Under the pieces are notes generated by a model. The model had not been told where the DNA came from. It ran no database searches and worked only from the letters and a program-made list of their open reading frames with translations. Positions 1 to 5,597 of a DNA stretch of 5,681 nt are shown here, piece by piece. The DNA lies in the NCBI GenBank assembly GCA_964527315.1, contig CAZGOQ010000141.1, positions 1 to 5,681 on the forward strand. Reading direction: 5' to 3'. The DNA is from HGM13006 sp964527315. GTDB lineage: Bacteria; Bacillota; Clostridia; Oscillospirales; Oscillospiraceae. Positions within the stretch are counted from its first letter, which is position 1. Every line of letters begins with the position of its first letter. A program made the position numbers and the translations under genes.

Positions 1-478
1 GAAGATATATGTCTGTGGGATACTTGACGTCCGAGGGGGCCACTGTGGCGTCCATAATCAGCTTGCCGCGATTCTTCTTGTCCTTGCGCCCCCGCTTTTT
101 GGATGTGTTGGGATTCTTTTTCCCCTTGGCCGGTTTCCCGTCGGCAGGCTTCATGGACGGGTCAAACAGCGGCGCCTGCCGGAACTCGTGGAGGCCCAAA
201 AAGTACTGCATATACGGATTTTCCTGGATTTCTGCAACGCATTCCTCGTCCGTGAAGTTCCTATATTCTTTGATGAATATCGCGCCAAAGGCAATCCGGG
301 ACGAAAATGCCCTGCGGCCTGTTTCTGTGCTCATGGTACGCAGATAGATCTCCTTGATCCGGTTCCAGGGTATGATCCCAGCTAACTTCATCCAGCGATT
401 TTGCGCGTCCAACTTCCCGCCAAAGGGCATGGCGAAACCCTCTATGACTATTTGGGCCTTGTCCCCGATATAATACAT
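1..478 (-). CDS. IS5/IS1182-type transposase, N-terminal part (cut by window edge)
   Basis: This is the first 159 residues of a DDE transposase; the frame is still open at position 1, so the gene continues outside the window. Residues about 60-100 match the N-terminal DUF772-like region of this group, including the signature ENPYMQYFLGLHEF (residues 86-99). A basic, low-complexity linker follows (about 110-138, rich in Lys, Pro and Gly). The segment KLIMDATVAPSDVKYPTD (139-156) holds the probable first catalytic aspartate, D143. The second Asp and the Glu of the triad would lie beyond the edge. The ATG at 478 is chosen because an in-frame TGA lies directly upstream (481-479) and a G-rich GGGGTG site sits 6 nt away (485-490). 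The seen part has no frameshift, but whether the whole gene is intact cannot be told. Family assignment is from recalled motifs; IS5 versus IS1182 subgroup is uncertain. Confidence 0.88.
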   Translation of the reverse strand, partial: MYYIGDKAQIVIEGFAMPFGGKLDAQNRWMKLAGIIPWNRIKEIYLRTMSTETGRRAFSSRIAFGAIFIKEYRNFTDEECVAEIQENPYMQYFLGLHEFRQAPLFDPSMKPADGKPAKGKKNPNTSKKRGRKDKKNRGKLIMDATVAPSDVKYPTDIYL

Positions 479-535
479 TCAAAACACCCCAGAATGATGG
501 ATTTCCCGCAGAAACCGTTGATTTTGGCTGCTTTT

Positions 536-564
536 ATTATACTGCATTTGGGGGATTATTTGAA
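536..564 (-). promoter_or_regulatory. Probable transposase promoter
   Basis: On the minus strand a perfect TATAAT (541-536) is preceded by TTCAAA (564-559, 4 of 6 matches to TTGACA) with an ideal 17-nt spacer. The predicted start is an A at about 529, giving a leader of about 50 nt before the ATG at 478. The orientation and distance fit transcription of the transposase. It points away from the reductase-permease operon. Confidence 0.6.
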
Positions 565-651
565 TGTTTTTTGAAAATATCAAGGAATTATGTAGATTCT
601 TTAAGCAATTTAAACTTTTTGACGGTTTTCAGCGGGGGGCTAATTAAACAT

Positions 652-684
652 CGGCAGCCAACTCTTGTATAGAGCTGGCTGCCG
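652..684 (-). terminator. Hairpin terminator of the reductase-permease operon
   Basis: Arms 652-665 and 671-684 pair over 14 positions with one mismatch (661/675) around a 5-nt loop (TGTAT). The stem is rich in GC at its base (CGGCAGCC/GGCTGCCG). Read on the minus strand, the tail is ATGTTTAATTA, which is AT-rich but not a clean T-run. It lies 80 nt after the permease stop codon and just before the insertion-sequence flank, so it probably ends the operon transcript. On the plus strand the following bases (TTATTTCTGG) are no better, and no plus-strand gene needs a terminator here. Confidence 0.65.
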
Positions 685-763
685 TTATTTCTGGGCTGCC
701 TCACTTTTGTAAGACAGGCCCTTCTTGAAATGTTTTAAACTTCTTGGCGTTATTTAGCAGGGC

Positions 764-2203
764 TTAGAATAGGAGAAAACCCAACGGGATACCCGCTATC
801 AAGGTAATGATCCAGGAGATGAGAACCGCCGCAATTCCATACTTGGTGGCACTTTTACTGGAAATCCATTCCGTGTTTCCGTGAAGCATAGCCGCAGGGA
901 TGCAGCCAGCCGGGGTGATCAGCGCGATGGAACACAGGGAAATCAGCGCCACGCATACTGCCATACTGTTGATCCCAAGAGCACTGGAGAAGGTATAGGA
1001 CAGAGGAATAAACATCATTCCTATCACCAGGTTGTTCAGGAAATTGGTCAGAATAGCGGGAATCAGGGTAATCAGAACCAGGTAGAGAATGACGCCATGC
1101 CCGTTGAATATGGCGGAAAAGTGCTCTGTCACCCAGGCCATGATCCCAGTATCCTCTGCGCCCAGGGCGTTAGATAGAACGACTACGCAGGCTAATACAA
1201 ATACCAGTTCCCAGTTTGCAGATTGGGTGAGGTATTCATTGGCCTTTTTGCCCTGAGTGAAATTGCAGACCAGTAGGAAGGCAATCACCAGTGCCGCCAG
1301 GCCGATAATATTTAAGTTGTTCAACAATTCTGCCGCTGCAGAGGCGGAAGGAACAACGCTGGAGAGAAGCAGGATAAGAATAAAGGCGCATAGAGCGGCC
1401 AATACAACCCACTGATACCGTGTCAGAGGCTTGGGGCGTTCAATAGAGTCCTCGTTCAGCGCGGGGGCCTTAATGCGGAACAGGTATTTCCCTACCAGGG
1501 TAAAGAGCACTGCAATCACCATGCTGATGAGCAGCATCCACAAGACATAGGGAATGAAGGCGGGGCCAGAGCCGCCGGCAACACCGGTATAGGCGCCGGT
1601 CATCATAAGAACAGGCACACTGAAAGGAAAAAGCTGGCTGCCCATAATTGCGCCAAACACAATGGCCACGATTACATACTCAGTATAACCACCCTTGGCG
1701 ATTTGGTTCGCGTCGCAGATCTTGTAAAAGATAGACCAAACCAGCAGTGCTGCTGTAAAGGTGCCGCTGATTGCAGTCAGCAGGTATCCCGCCAACAGGA
1801 GCAGAAAACAGATTACCCAGGGGCGGCCTTTTCCAATGCGGAAGCCCACAATCCGAAGAGCCAGATATTTGGTGATACCGGCTTGCTCCAAAATGCCAAG
1901 GATCAAAAACATCAGGATTACAATTAGCACATTATTGCTGCCAAAACCCTCAAGAAAGGCACCTTTTACCGTAGTATATCCGGTAAGGCCGATGGACACC
2001 AGGCCCAGTATGCTGGGCCAGAACATCCCAATGGTAATCCATCCATAGATTACGCCGATAAACGCGCCCAACACGCCCATACCCATGGGGGTGAGGGGAG
2101 CGGGGGCTGGTAGGAAGCGGAACAAAAACATAATTGCGATAGTGATAGCACTGTTGACCCACTGAACAGGGGTGTTTTTTGATAGCTTTTCAGTTGATGA
2201 CAT
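764..2203 (-). CDS. IT-superfamily (SLC13/DASS-like) organic-anion permease
   Basis: A 479-residue, very hydrophobic inner-membrane protein with about 11-13 membrane segments, including roughly 17-33, 60-78, 92-108, 128-158, 172-205, 215-241, 263-283, 297-314, 331-349, 367-408, 412-437 and 455-479. It has the two-repeat layout of the ion transporter superfamily, which includes the SLC13/DASS sodium-coupled dicarboxylate symporters and ArsB/NhaD. The repeat hairpins are visible as AISGTFTAALL (144-154) and LTNFLNNLVIGMMFIP (385-400), the latter followed by ITPAGCIPAAM (429-439). By analogy it imports a carboxylate or similar anion, perhaps with Na+. The classical SNT motifs appear changed to SGT (146-148) and NNL (390-392), so substrate and coupling ion are open. 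The start at 2203 is set by the GGGGAG site 6 nt upstream; an in-frame TTG at 2269 would overlap the reductase and has no comparable support. It follows the reductase by 22 nt, so it is very likely co-transcribed. Confidence 0.85.
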   Translation of the reverse strand: MSSTEKLSKNTPVQWVNSAITIAIMFLFRFLPAPAPLTPMGMGVLGAFIGVIYGWITIGMFWPSILGLVSIGLTGYTTVKGAFLEGFGSNNVLIVILMFLILGILEQAGITKYLALRIVGFRIGKGRPWVICFLLLLAGYLLTAISGTFTAALLVWSIFYKICDANQIAKGGYTEYVIVAIVFGAIMGSQLFPFSVPVLMMTGAYTGVAGGSGPAFIPYVLWMLLISMVIAVLFTLVGKYLFRIKAPALNEDSIERPKPLTRYQWVVLAALCAFILILLLSSVVPSASAAAELLNNLNIIGLAALVIAFLLVCNFTQGKKANEYLTQSANWELVFVLACVVVLSNALGAEDTGIMAWVTEHFSAIFNGHGVILYLVLITLIPAILTNFLNNLVIGMMFIPLSYTFSSALGINSMAVCVALISLCSIALITPAGCIPAAMLHGNTEWISSKSATKYGIAAVLISWIITLIAGIPLGFLLF

Positions 2204-2209
2204 AAGGAA

Positions 2210-2215
2210 CTCCCC
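2210..2215 (-). promoter_or_regulatory. Ribosome binding site that fixes the permease start
   Basis: GGGGAG, within the longer purine run AAAGGGGAG on the minus strand, lies 6 nt before the ATG at 2203. It sits entirely in the 22-nt gap after the reductase stop. This makes 2203 the start rather than the in-frame TTG at 2269 inside the reductase gene. Confidence 0.8.
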
Positions 2216-2225
2216 TTTCTTTTTA

Positions 2226-4244
2226 TCAGAGTCGGATTCCCGCGTCGAAACCAGTTCGGGTAGCTCCAACCAGGTTTCCGAGCTTTACACAGTCTCCCAC
2301 GGGGACTACGTCGTAAGCGCTTCCATAGAAGGAATCCCGCTCCAGGGTGCGGGGCCGCATTCCTGCGGCCACAACAACGGTGTCTGCCGGGAAGAATACC
2401 TCTTGCTGACCATTCTTTAGAGCAGTCACACCCTGTGAATTAATTTCAACGCACCTGGTTGACACATGGGTTTCTACGCACTGTTCCAGGAAGTGGAGCG
2501 TATGCAGCCGCTCAGTAAACAGTCCGTCGGGAATTAAATATTCCCCCATCTCCAGAAGTGTGACATTGCGGTCATGCTGTGCTAAATGGAGCGCGGTTTC
2601 GCAGCCAACTAGGCCGCCTCCAATGACAACCACACGGTTTCCTACCTCTTCCAGCCTGGGGTATACATCCACAGCATGGATCACATTGGAGCCGGATATC
2701 CCGGGGAGTTTGGGGAAATACGGCGCTGCCCCTACGGCCACAATCACTGCGTCAGGGAACTCCGCCTTGACCAACTGCGGAGTGGCTTCCGTATTCAGTC
2801 GAATATCAATTCGCTCCTTGGATATCTGGCGGAGGAGATAATCCCGATATCGTTTCATATCACCTTTGAATTTCACATCATGGTCTACGAAACTCAACTG
2901 ACCACCCAAGCGGTTGGACTTCTCAAACAAAATCACCTGGTTCCCCTTTCGGGCTGATTCCAGAGCGGCGCAGATGCCCGCCGGGCCGCCGCCCACGACG
3001 ACCACTTTTTTGTGCTCACGGGAACAGGCATCACGGTAAAAGTGCATCATGTGCTCTCTCCCAAATTCGGGATTGACAGAGCACTCCATCTTGCGGGTGG
3101 ATTTTTCAAAATCCTGGGCCACACAATTGCTCACCCCTACGCGGCCAGCGGCAGTGTCTAAGCAGCGCAGACATTTGATGCATGGGCGGATATCTTCCGC
3201 CCTTCCTTGCCGCGCTTTTTCCGCCCAGTCGAAATCGGCGATAAAGCTGCGCACCATGGCTACAAAGTCACATTTGTCATCTGCCAGAGCTTGCTCCGCG
3301 ATAGCGGGATCATTGATCGCTCCAATTGCGGTGACAGGGATTTTAACCCCGGACTTTTTCACCGCTTCGGCCAGATAGATGTTGCAGCCGTTGGGCATAA
3401 AGTGGCTGGGCTGCATCACTGGCCGGGTGAGAATGTTGCCCCGGGAGCCAACTGAGCATTGGATGATGTCAATCTTATCTTCGATCATCTTGATAAATTC
3501 AATTGCCTCGGGGATTTCCAGGCCACCGGGGGTCAGTTCTGTGGTGCTGATGCGGTACTCGAAGAGGAAGTCATCGCCAACGGCTTCCCGCATGGCATCT
3601 AGCACCATTATGGGGAATCTGGCCCGATTCTCCAGACTTCCGCCGAATTCATCGGTTCGATGGTTTTCCAAGGGGGAAAGGAATTGCATCAACAGCCAGC
3701 TGTGTCCGCCGTGAACCAAGGCCATATCGAATCCAGCTCGTTTTGCCATGACAACGGAGCGCACATAGTTTTCAATAAAATAGTCGATTTCGCTGATCTT
3801 GATTTCGTCCACAATCTTTCCGTTGGCGTTTACCTTGGCGGAGGGGCCCTTGGGATTGCGGCCTTCATTGTATTCCGGCAGAGTCCATTGTCCACAGTGG
3901 GTGATTTCCATAGAGGCTAGAGCACCGAAAAAGTGAACGTAATCAGTGAACTGATGCAGGGGCCGCAGAATTTCCTCCCCGGACATGTCGATTTGGCAGT
4001 CGTGCGCTCTGCCATACTTTTTGTCCCAAAGGGATTCGTTTAGCGTTACAACGCCTGCGCCCGCTTTGGCTCGTATGCCATAGGAGACCGCTCCGTCATG
4101 GCGCATGGAGTTGTTAGGCGCCAATGACTGTGACAGTCCTGATGGGGCCGCGATAATTCGATTTTTAAAGGTGATTCCCCGTATAGTAATCGGTTGGAAC
4201 AGATGGGGATACAGGGATTCATAGGGGATTTGACTGCCTGGCAT
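2226..4244 (-). CDS. NAD(P)H-dependent flavin/Fe-S ene-reductase (OYE / 2,4-dienoyl-CoA reductase / enoate reductase class)
   Basis: A 672-residue cytoplasmic enzyme without signal peptide, close to the usual 640-680 of the class. Family members pass electrons from NAD(P)H through FAD and a 4Fe-4S cluster to FMN, which reduces an activated C=C bond. Residues about 10-345 form the FMN TIM barrel: LFQPITIRGITFKNRIIAAP (15-34), THCGQW (115-120), and the active-site segment VHGGHSWLLMQFLSP (177-191), whose H178 and H181 are the expected substrate-polarising pair; GGSLENRARF follows. Cysteines 355, 358, 361, 374 and 388 form the Fe-S region. The C-terminal part has two dinucleotide folds: VVVVGGGPAGICAA (414-427, FAD) and VVVIGGGLVGCETA (538-551, NAD(P)H), closing with VPVGD (647-651). 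The Fe-S region is atypical (see findings). The start at 4244 is set by a strong AGGAGG site; an upstream in-frame ATG at 4301 precedes the predicted transcript start. Substrate unknown: enoates, cinnamates, bile-acid or steroid enones all occur in this class. Confidence 0.93.
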   Translation of the reverse strand: MPGSQIPYESLYPHLFQPITIRGITFKNRIIAAPSGLSQSLAPNNSMRHDGAVSYGIRAKAGAGVVTLNESLWDKKYGRAHDCQIDMSGEEILRPLHQFTDYVHFFGALASMEITHCGQWTLPEYNEGRNPKGPSAKVNANGKIVDEIKISEIDYFIENYVRSVVMAKRAGFDMALVHGGHSWLLMQFLSPLENHRTDEFGGSLENRARFPIMVLDAMREAVGDDFLFEYRISTTELTPGGLEIPEAIEFIKMIEDKIDIIQCSVGSRGNILTRPVMQPSHFMPNGCNIYLAEAVKKSGVKIPVTAIGAINDPAIAEQALADDKCDFVAMVRSFIADFDWAEKARQGRAEDIRPCIKCLRCLDTAAGRVGVSNCVAQDFEKSTRKMECSVNPEFGREHMMHFYRDACSREHKKVVVVGGGPAGICAALESARKGNQVILFEKSNRLGGQLSFVDHDVKFKGDMKRYRDYLLRQISKERIDIRLNTEATPQLVKAEFPDAVIVAVGAAPYFPKLPGISGSNVIHAVDVYPRLEEVGNRVVVIGGGLVGCETALHLAQHDRNVTLLEMGEYLIPDGLFTERLHTLHFLEQCVETHVSTRCVEINSQGVTALKNGQQEVFFPADTVVVAAGMRPRTLERDSFYGSAYDVVPVGDCVKLGNLVGATRTGFDAGIRL

Positions 4245-4251
4245 AGTAAAG

Positions 4252-4258
4252 ACCTCCT
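4252..4258 (-). promoter_or_regulatory. Strong ribosome binding site of the reductase
   Basis: AGGAGGT on the minus strand lies 7 nt before the ATG at 4244. It decides between this start and the in-frame ATG at 4301, which has no such site and would add 19 residues not needed by the fold. Confidence 0.88.
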
Positions 4259-4287
4259 CAATGTGTTTTTGTTGCTGAACTGGCTTT

Positions 4288-4293
4288 ATTATA
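4288..4293 (-). promoter_or_regulatory. -10 box of the reductase-permease operon promoter
   Basis: A perfect TATAAT on the minus strand gives a predicted start at an A near 4281 and a 37-nt leader holding the strong ribosome binding site. With a 17-nt spacer the -35 position reads TATGCA, only 3 of 6 matches to TTGACA; 16- and 18-nt spacers are no better. A good -10 with a poor -35 is typical of promoters that need an activator. This fits the LysR-like operator just upstream. Confidence 0.68.
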
Positions 4294-4312
4294 CCGGTCA
4301 TGGAATCGCCTG

Positions 4313-4332
4313 CATAATCCCAGAATACTATG
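4313..4332 (-). promoter_or_regulatory. Possible activator-binding half-sites overlapping the -35 region
   Basis: A CATA-N12-TATG dyad (arms 4313-4316 and 4329-4332) is centred about 41 nt before the predicted start. The same CATA/TATG words form the inner part of the perfect inverted repeat at 4334-4362, 1 nt away. LysR proteins often use a second, weaker site near -35, and this is the natural candidate. Four-base arms are weak evidence on their own. Confidence 0.35.
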
Positions 4333-4333
4333 A

Positions 4334-4362
4334 ATCTGTCATAAAAAAGATCTATGACAGAT
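4334..4362. promoter_or_regulatory. Probable LysR operator: 10-bp perfect inverted repeat
   Basis: ATCTGTCATA (4334-4343) and TATGACAGAT (4353-4362) are exact inverted copies separated by 9 nt. The repeat contains the T-N11-A core typical of LysR sites (T4342, A4354). Its centre, 4348, is about 67 nt upstream of the predicted reductase transcript start, matching the classical recognition-site position near -65. It lies between the LysR gene and the operon it probably controls. Binding is inferred, not shown. Confidence 0.68.
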
Positions 4363-4367
4363 CAGAA

Positions 4368-4401
4368 GGCCCGCATTTGGAAAAAAATCCAAATGCGGGC
4401 C
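4368..4401 (-). terminator. Strong hairpin after the LysR gene
   Basis: Arms 4368-4381 and 4388-4401 pair perfectly over 14 bp (GGCCCGCATTTGGA and its complement) around a 6-nt loop, which is A on the plus strand and T on the minus. It starts 12 nt after the LysR stop codon, so it probably ends the regulator transcript and shields the operon promoter. The minus-strand tail, TTCTGATCTGTC, has only a modest number of T residues, so intrinsic termination may be partial, or the hairpin may mainly protect the mRNA end. Confidence 0.7.
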
Positions 4402-4413
4402 AGTCAGCTACGT

Positions 4414-5331
4414 TCAGCAATCCAGTGCAAGATAGCACTCCCGGATTGCATTGACAATGTGATCGGTCAAACCCTTTCTGCCCTGGAGGGGAGCATAAGC
4501 GAGAAAGTGTGTGGTGGGAATGGTTAAACCCTGGATAGGGATGGACTTGATTCTTCCTTCCACCACATATTGAGATATGGCACTGATTTTCACAGGATAA
4601 TAGGAAACCGCTTTATCTTGCGCAATCAATTCTAATGTGCTTTCCCGATTTGAAAGTTTGATCTGCTGTTTGGCAGGAAAGCAGTGGGAAAACTGGTGGC
4701 TGACATAGTCATTGTGCGCAATATATTGAGCCAACGTCAACGAGCGGCAGTCCTCTATTGTCAAATAGGGCTGGTTGCCTAGTGGATTGTTGCAACTGAT
4801 AAATATTTGCAACTCATCCTCCAACAGCGTTAGAGCCTGATATCTGGCACGCTGGACAGCAGAGAGAGTCTCGTCCTCTTCTTCCGGAGTATAACAGCTG
4901 ATGTAGAAGTCCGCCTTGCCTTGGAGTAAGGCCGCCCGGATTTCCTGGGTTCTAGACTCGTGAATAAAGACATTGAGCTTGGGATATAAATCCATCATCC
5001 GGGGAACCAGAATTTTCATCAGCAGGCTGCAATCCGGTGGGAGGGCCATGATGTGAAAATCCCCATGGGCGCAGGTGATATCCGGTATGCGTTGACCCCA
5101 TTCGGATGCAATACTGAGGATTGTCTTGCTATCCTCCAGCACCTTCAAGCCGAATTCTGTAGGAACAACACCCCGCTTGGAGCGGTTCAGCAAAGGAGCG
5201 CCCAGTTCACGCTCCAGAGCGGTAATGGCGGCGCTCAAGGCTGGCTGGGATAGGTATAGTTTTTTTGATGCCTTGGTAATAGAGCCACATTCCGCCACCG
5301 CAATATAATATTGTAACTGTTCAAAACGCAT
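4414..5331 (-). CDS. LysR-type transcriptional regulator
   Basis: A 305-residue protein of the usual LysR length. Residues 1-60 form the winged helix-turn-helix, with the family pattern clear: FEQLQYYIAVAECGSITKAS (3-22), then LSQPALSAAITALERELGAPL (27-47) covering the recognition helix, and the wing LLNRSKRGVVPTEFG (47-61). A linker helix runs to about 85. Residues about 90-300 form the effector-binding domain, with recognisable pieces such as LLQGKADFYIS (135-145) and LTLLEDELQIFIS (167-179). Such proteins are tetramers that bind DNA constantly and activate when a small metabolite binds. The ATG at 5331 has AGGAGA 9 nt upstream (5346-5341) and the protein starts exactly at the family N-terminus. 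The gene is collinear with, and directly upstream of, the reductase-permease operon, whose control region carries a LysR-like site. The effector is unknown; the operon substrate or its reduced product is the obvious guess. Confidence 0.94.
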   Translation of the reverse strand: MRFEQLQYYIAVAECGSITKASKKLYLSQPALSAAITALERELGAPLLNRSKRGVVPTEFGLKVLEDSKTILSIASEWGQRIPDITCAHGDFHIMALPPDCSLLMKILVPRMMDLYPKLNVFIHESRTQEIRAALLQGKADFYISCYTPEEEDETLSAVQRARYQALTLLEDELQIFISCNNPLGNQPYLTIEDCRSLTLAQYIAHNDYVSHQFSHCFPAKQQIKLSNRESTLELIAQDKAVSYYPVKISAISQYVVEGRIKSIPIQGLTIPTTHFLAYAPLQGRKGLTDHIVNAIRECYLALDC

Positions 5332-5562
5332 GATTCTATTTCTCCTGTTGGAATGCCCTATTAGCTGCCGCTTGGCCTGAGAAATCTAGGGAACCTTTGA
5401 ACATACACGTCACCGGTGCTTTGCGGATCTTTGACCCCAAAAATGCGTTGCTCAAACCTAAAGTAAATCCAGTATTCCTGCGTTTTCGCGCCTTATTCAG
5501 ACGGAAAATCCATCGCAAATCGCTTTCGCTGATTGATTCAGAACTTCTCTAAAAACACTATT
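5332..5562 (-). other. Long leader of the LysR gene, no confident gene
   Basis: If the promoter at 5569-5597 is used, the LysR transcript has about 231 nt of leader, long for a regulator. I see no riboswitch or RNA family I recognise. One minus-strand frame is open from 5548 to the TAG at 5338-5336, just 4 nt before the LysR ATG. Its only starts are a TTG at 5518 and an ATG at 5404, neither with a convincing ribosome binding site, and its arginine/lysine-rich translation matches nothing I know. A short perfect palindrome, CACCGGTG, is at 5411-5418. The frame could be a small coupled leader peptide, a decayed gene, or chance. Confidence 0.4.
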
Positions 5563-5579
5563 ACCGTAATCCTAACAGT
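5557..5579. promoter_or_regulatory. Imperfect dyad over the LysR -10 box
   Basis: ACTATTA (5557-5563) and TAACAGT (5573-5579) are inverted copies with 6 of 7 matches and a 9-nt spacer, the same spacing as the operator at 4334-4362. The dyad covers the -10 box and predicted start of the LysR promoter. A protein bound there would block transcription, which would suit the negative autoregulation common among LysR genes. The arms are short and only partly like the other operator. Confidence 0.35.
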
Positions 5580-5597
5580 AAAGTCGACTCCTGTCAA
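5569..5597 (-). promoter_or_regulatory. Probable LysR promoter
   Basis: A perfect TTGACA (5597-5592 on the minus strand) is followed after 17 nt by TAGGAT (5574-5569, 4 of 6 matches to TATAAT). The predicted start is an A at about 5562. It points toward the LysR gene and is the best minus-strand promoter I see upstream of it. Confidence 0.6.

Larger units (their letters stand above)
1..640 (-). mobile_element. Insertion sequence, partial; upstream end near 640 is a guess
   Basis: The transposase and its promoter imply an insertion sequence entering from the low-coordinate side. Only one end could lie in this window, so terminal inverted repeats cannot be verified. The boundary is placed at the C-rich block that reads GCCCCCCGCTGAAAACCGTC on the minus strand (640-621), because it lies between the operon terminator (652-684) and the transposase promoter and looks like an element tip. 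This is only a suggestion; the true end could be anywhere between about 565 and 650. Confidence 0.4.

Noticed and set aside
9..347. Plus-strand open frame opposite the transposase
   Set aside because: It is antisense to a frame with clear transposase motifs, and its translation shows no domain. It is a shadow.
261..482. Minus-strand open frame starting just before the transposase ATG
   Set aside because: It overlaps the transposase in another frame. The transposase frame starting at 478 has the recognisable motifs; this one does not.
693..721. Second hairpin between the permease stop and the terminator
   Set aside because: The stem (GGGC/GCCC plus short blocks) needs a bulge and two mismatches and has no T-rich tail. 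It is much weaker than 652-684.
2204..2269. Extended permease N-terminus starting at TTG 2269
   Set aside because: It would overlap the reductase gene by 44 nt and adds a charged tail without known function. The ATG at 2203 has a good ribosome binding site at 6 nt.
2226..4244. Naming the reductase as BaiCD, BaiH, a dienoyl-CoA reductase or bilirubin reductase
   Set aside because: These share the fold, but no bai gene, CoA enzyme or flavodoxin-type partner is in the window. The active site reads HGGH as in the general class, so a specific name cannot be supported.
4245..4301. Extended reductase N-terminus starting at ATG 4301
   Set aside because: It lies upstream of the predicted transcript start and across the -10 box, while AGGAGGT is placed correctly for 4244.
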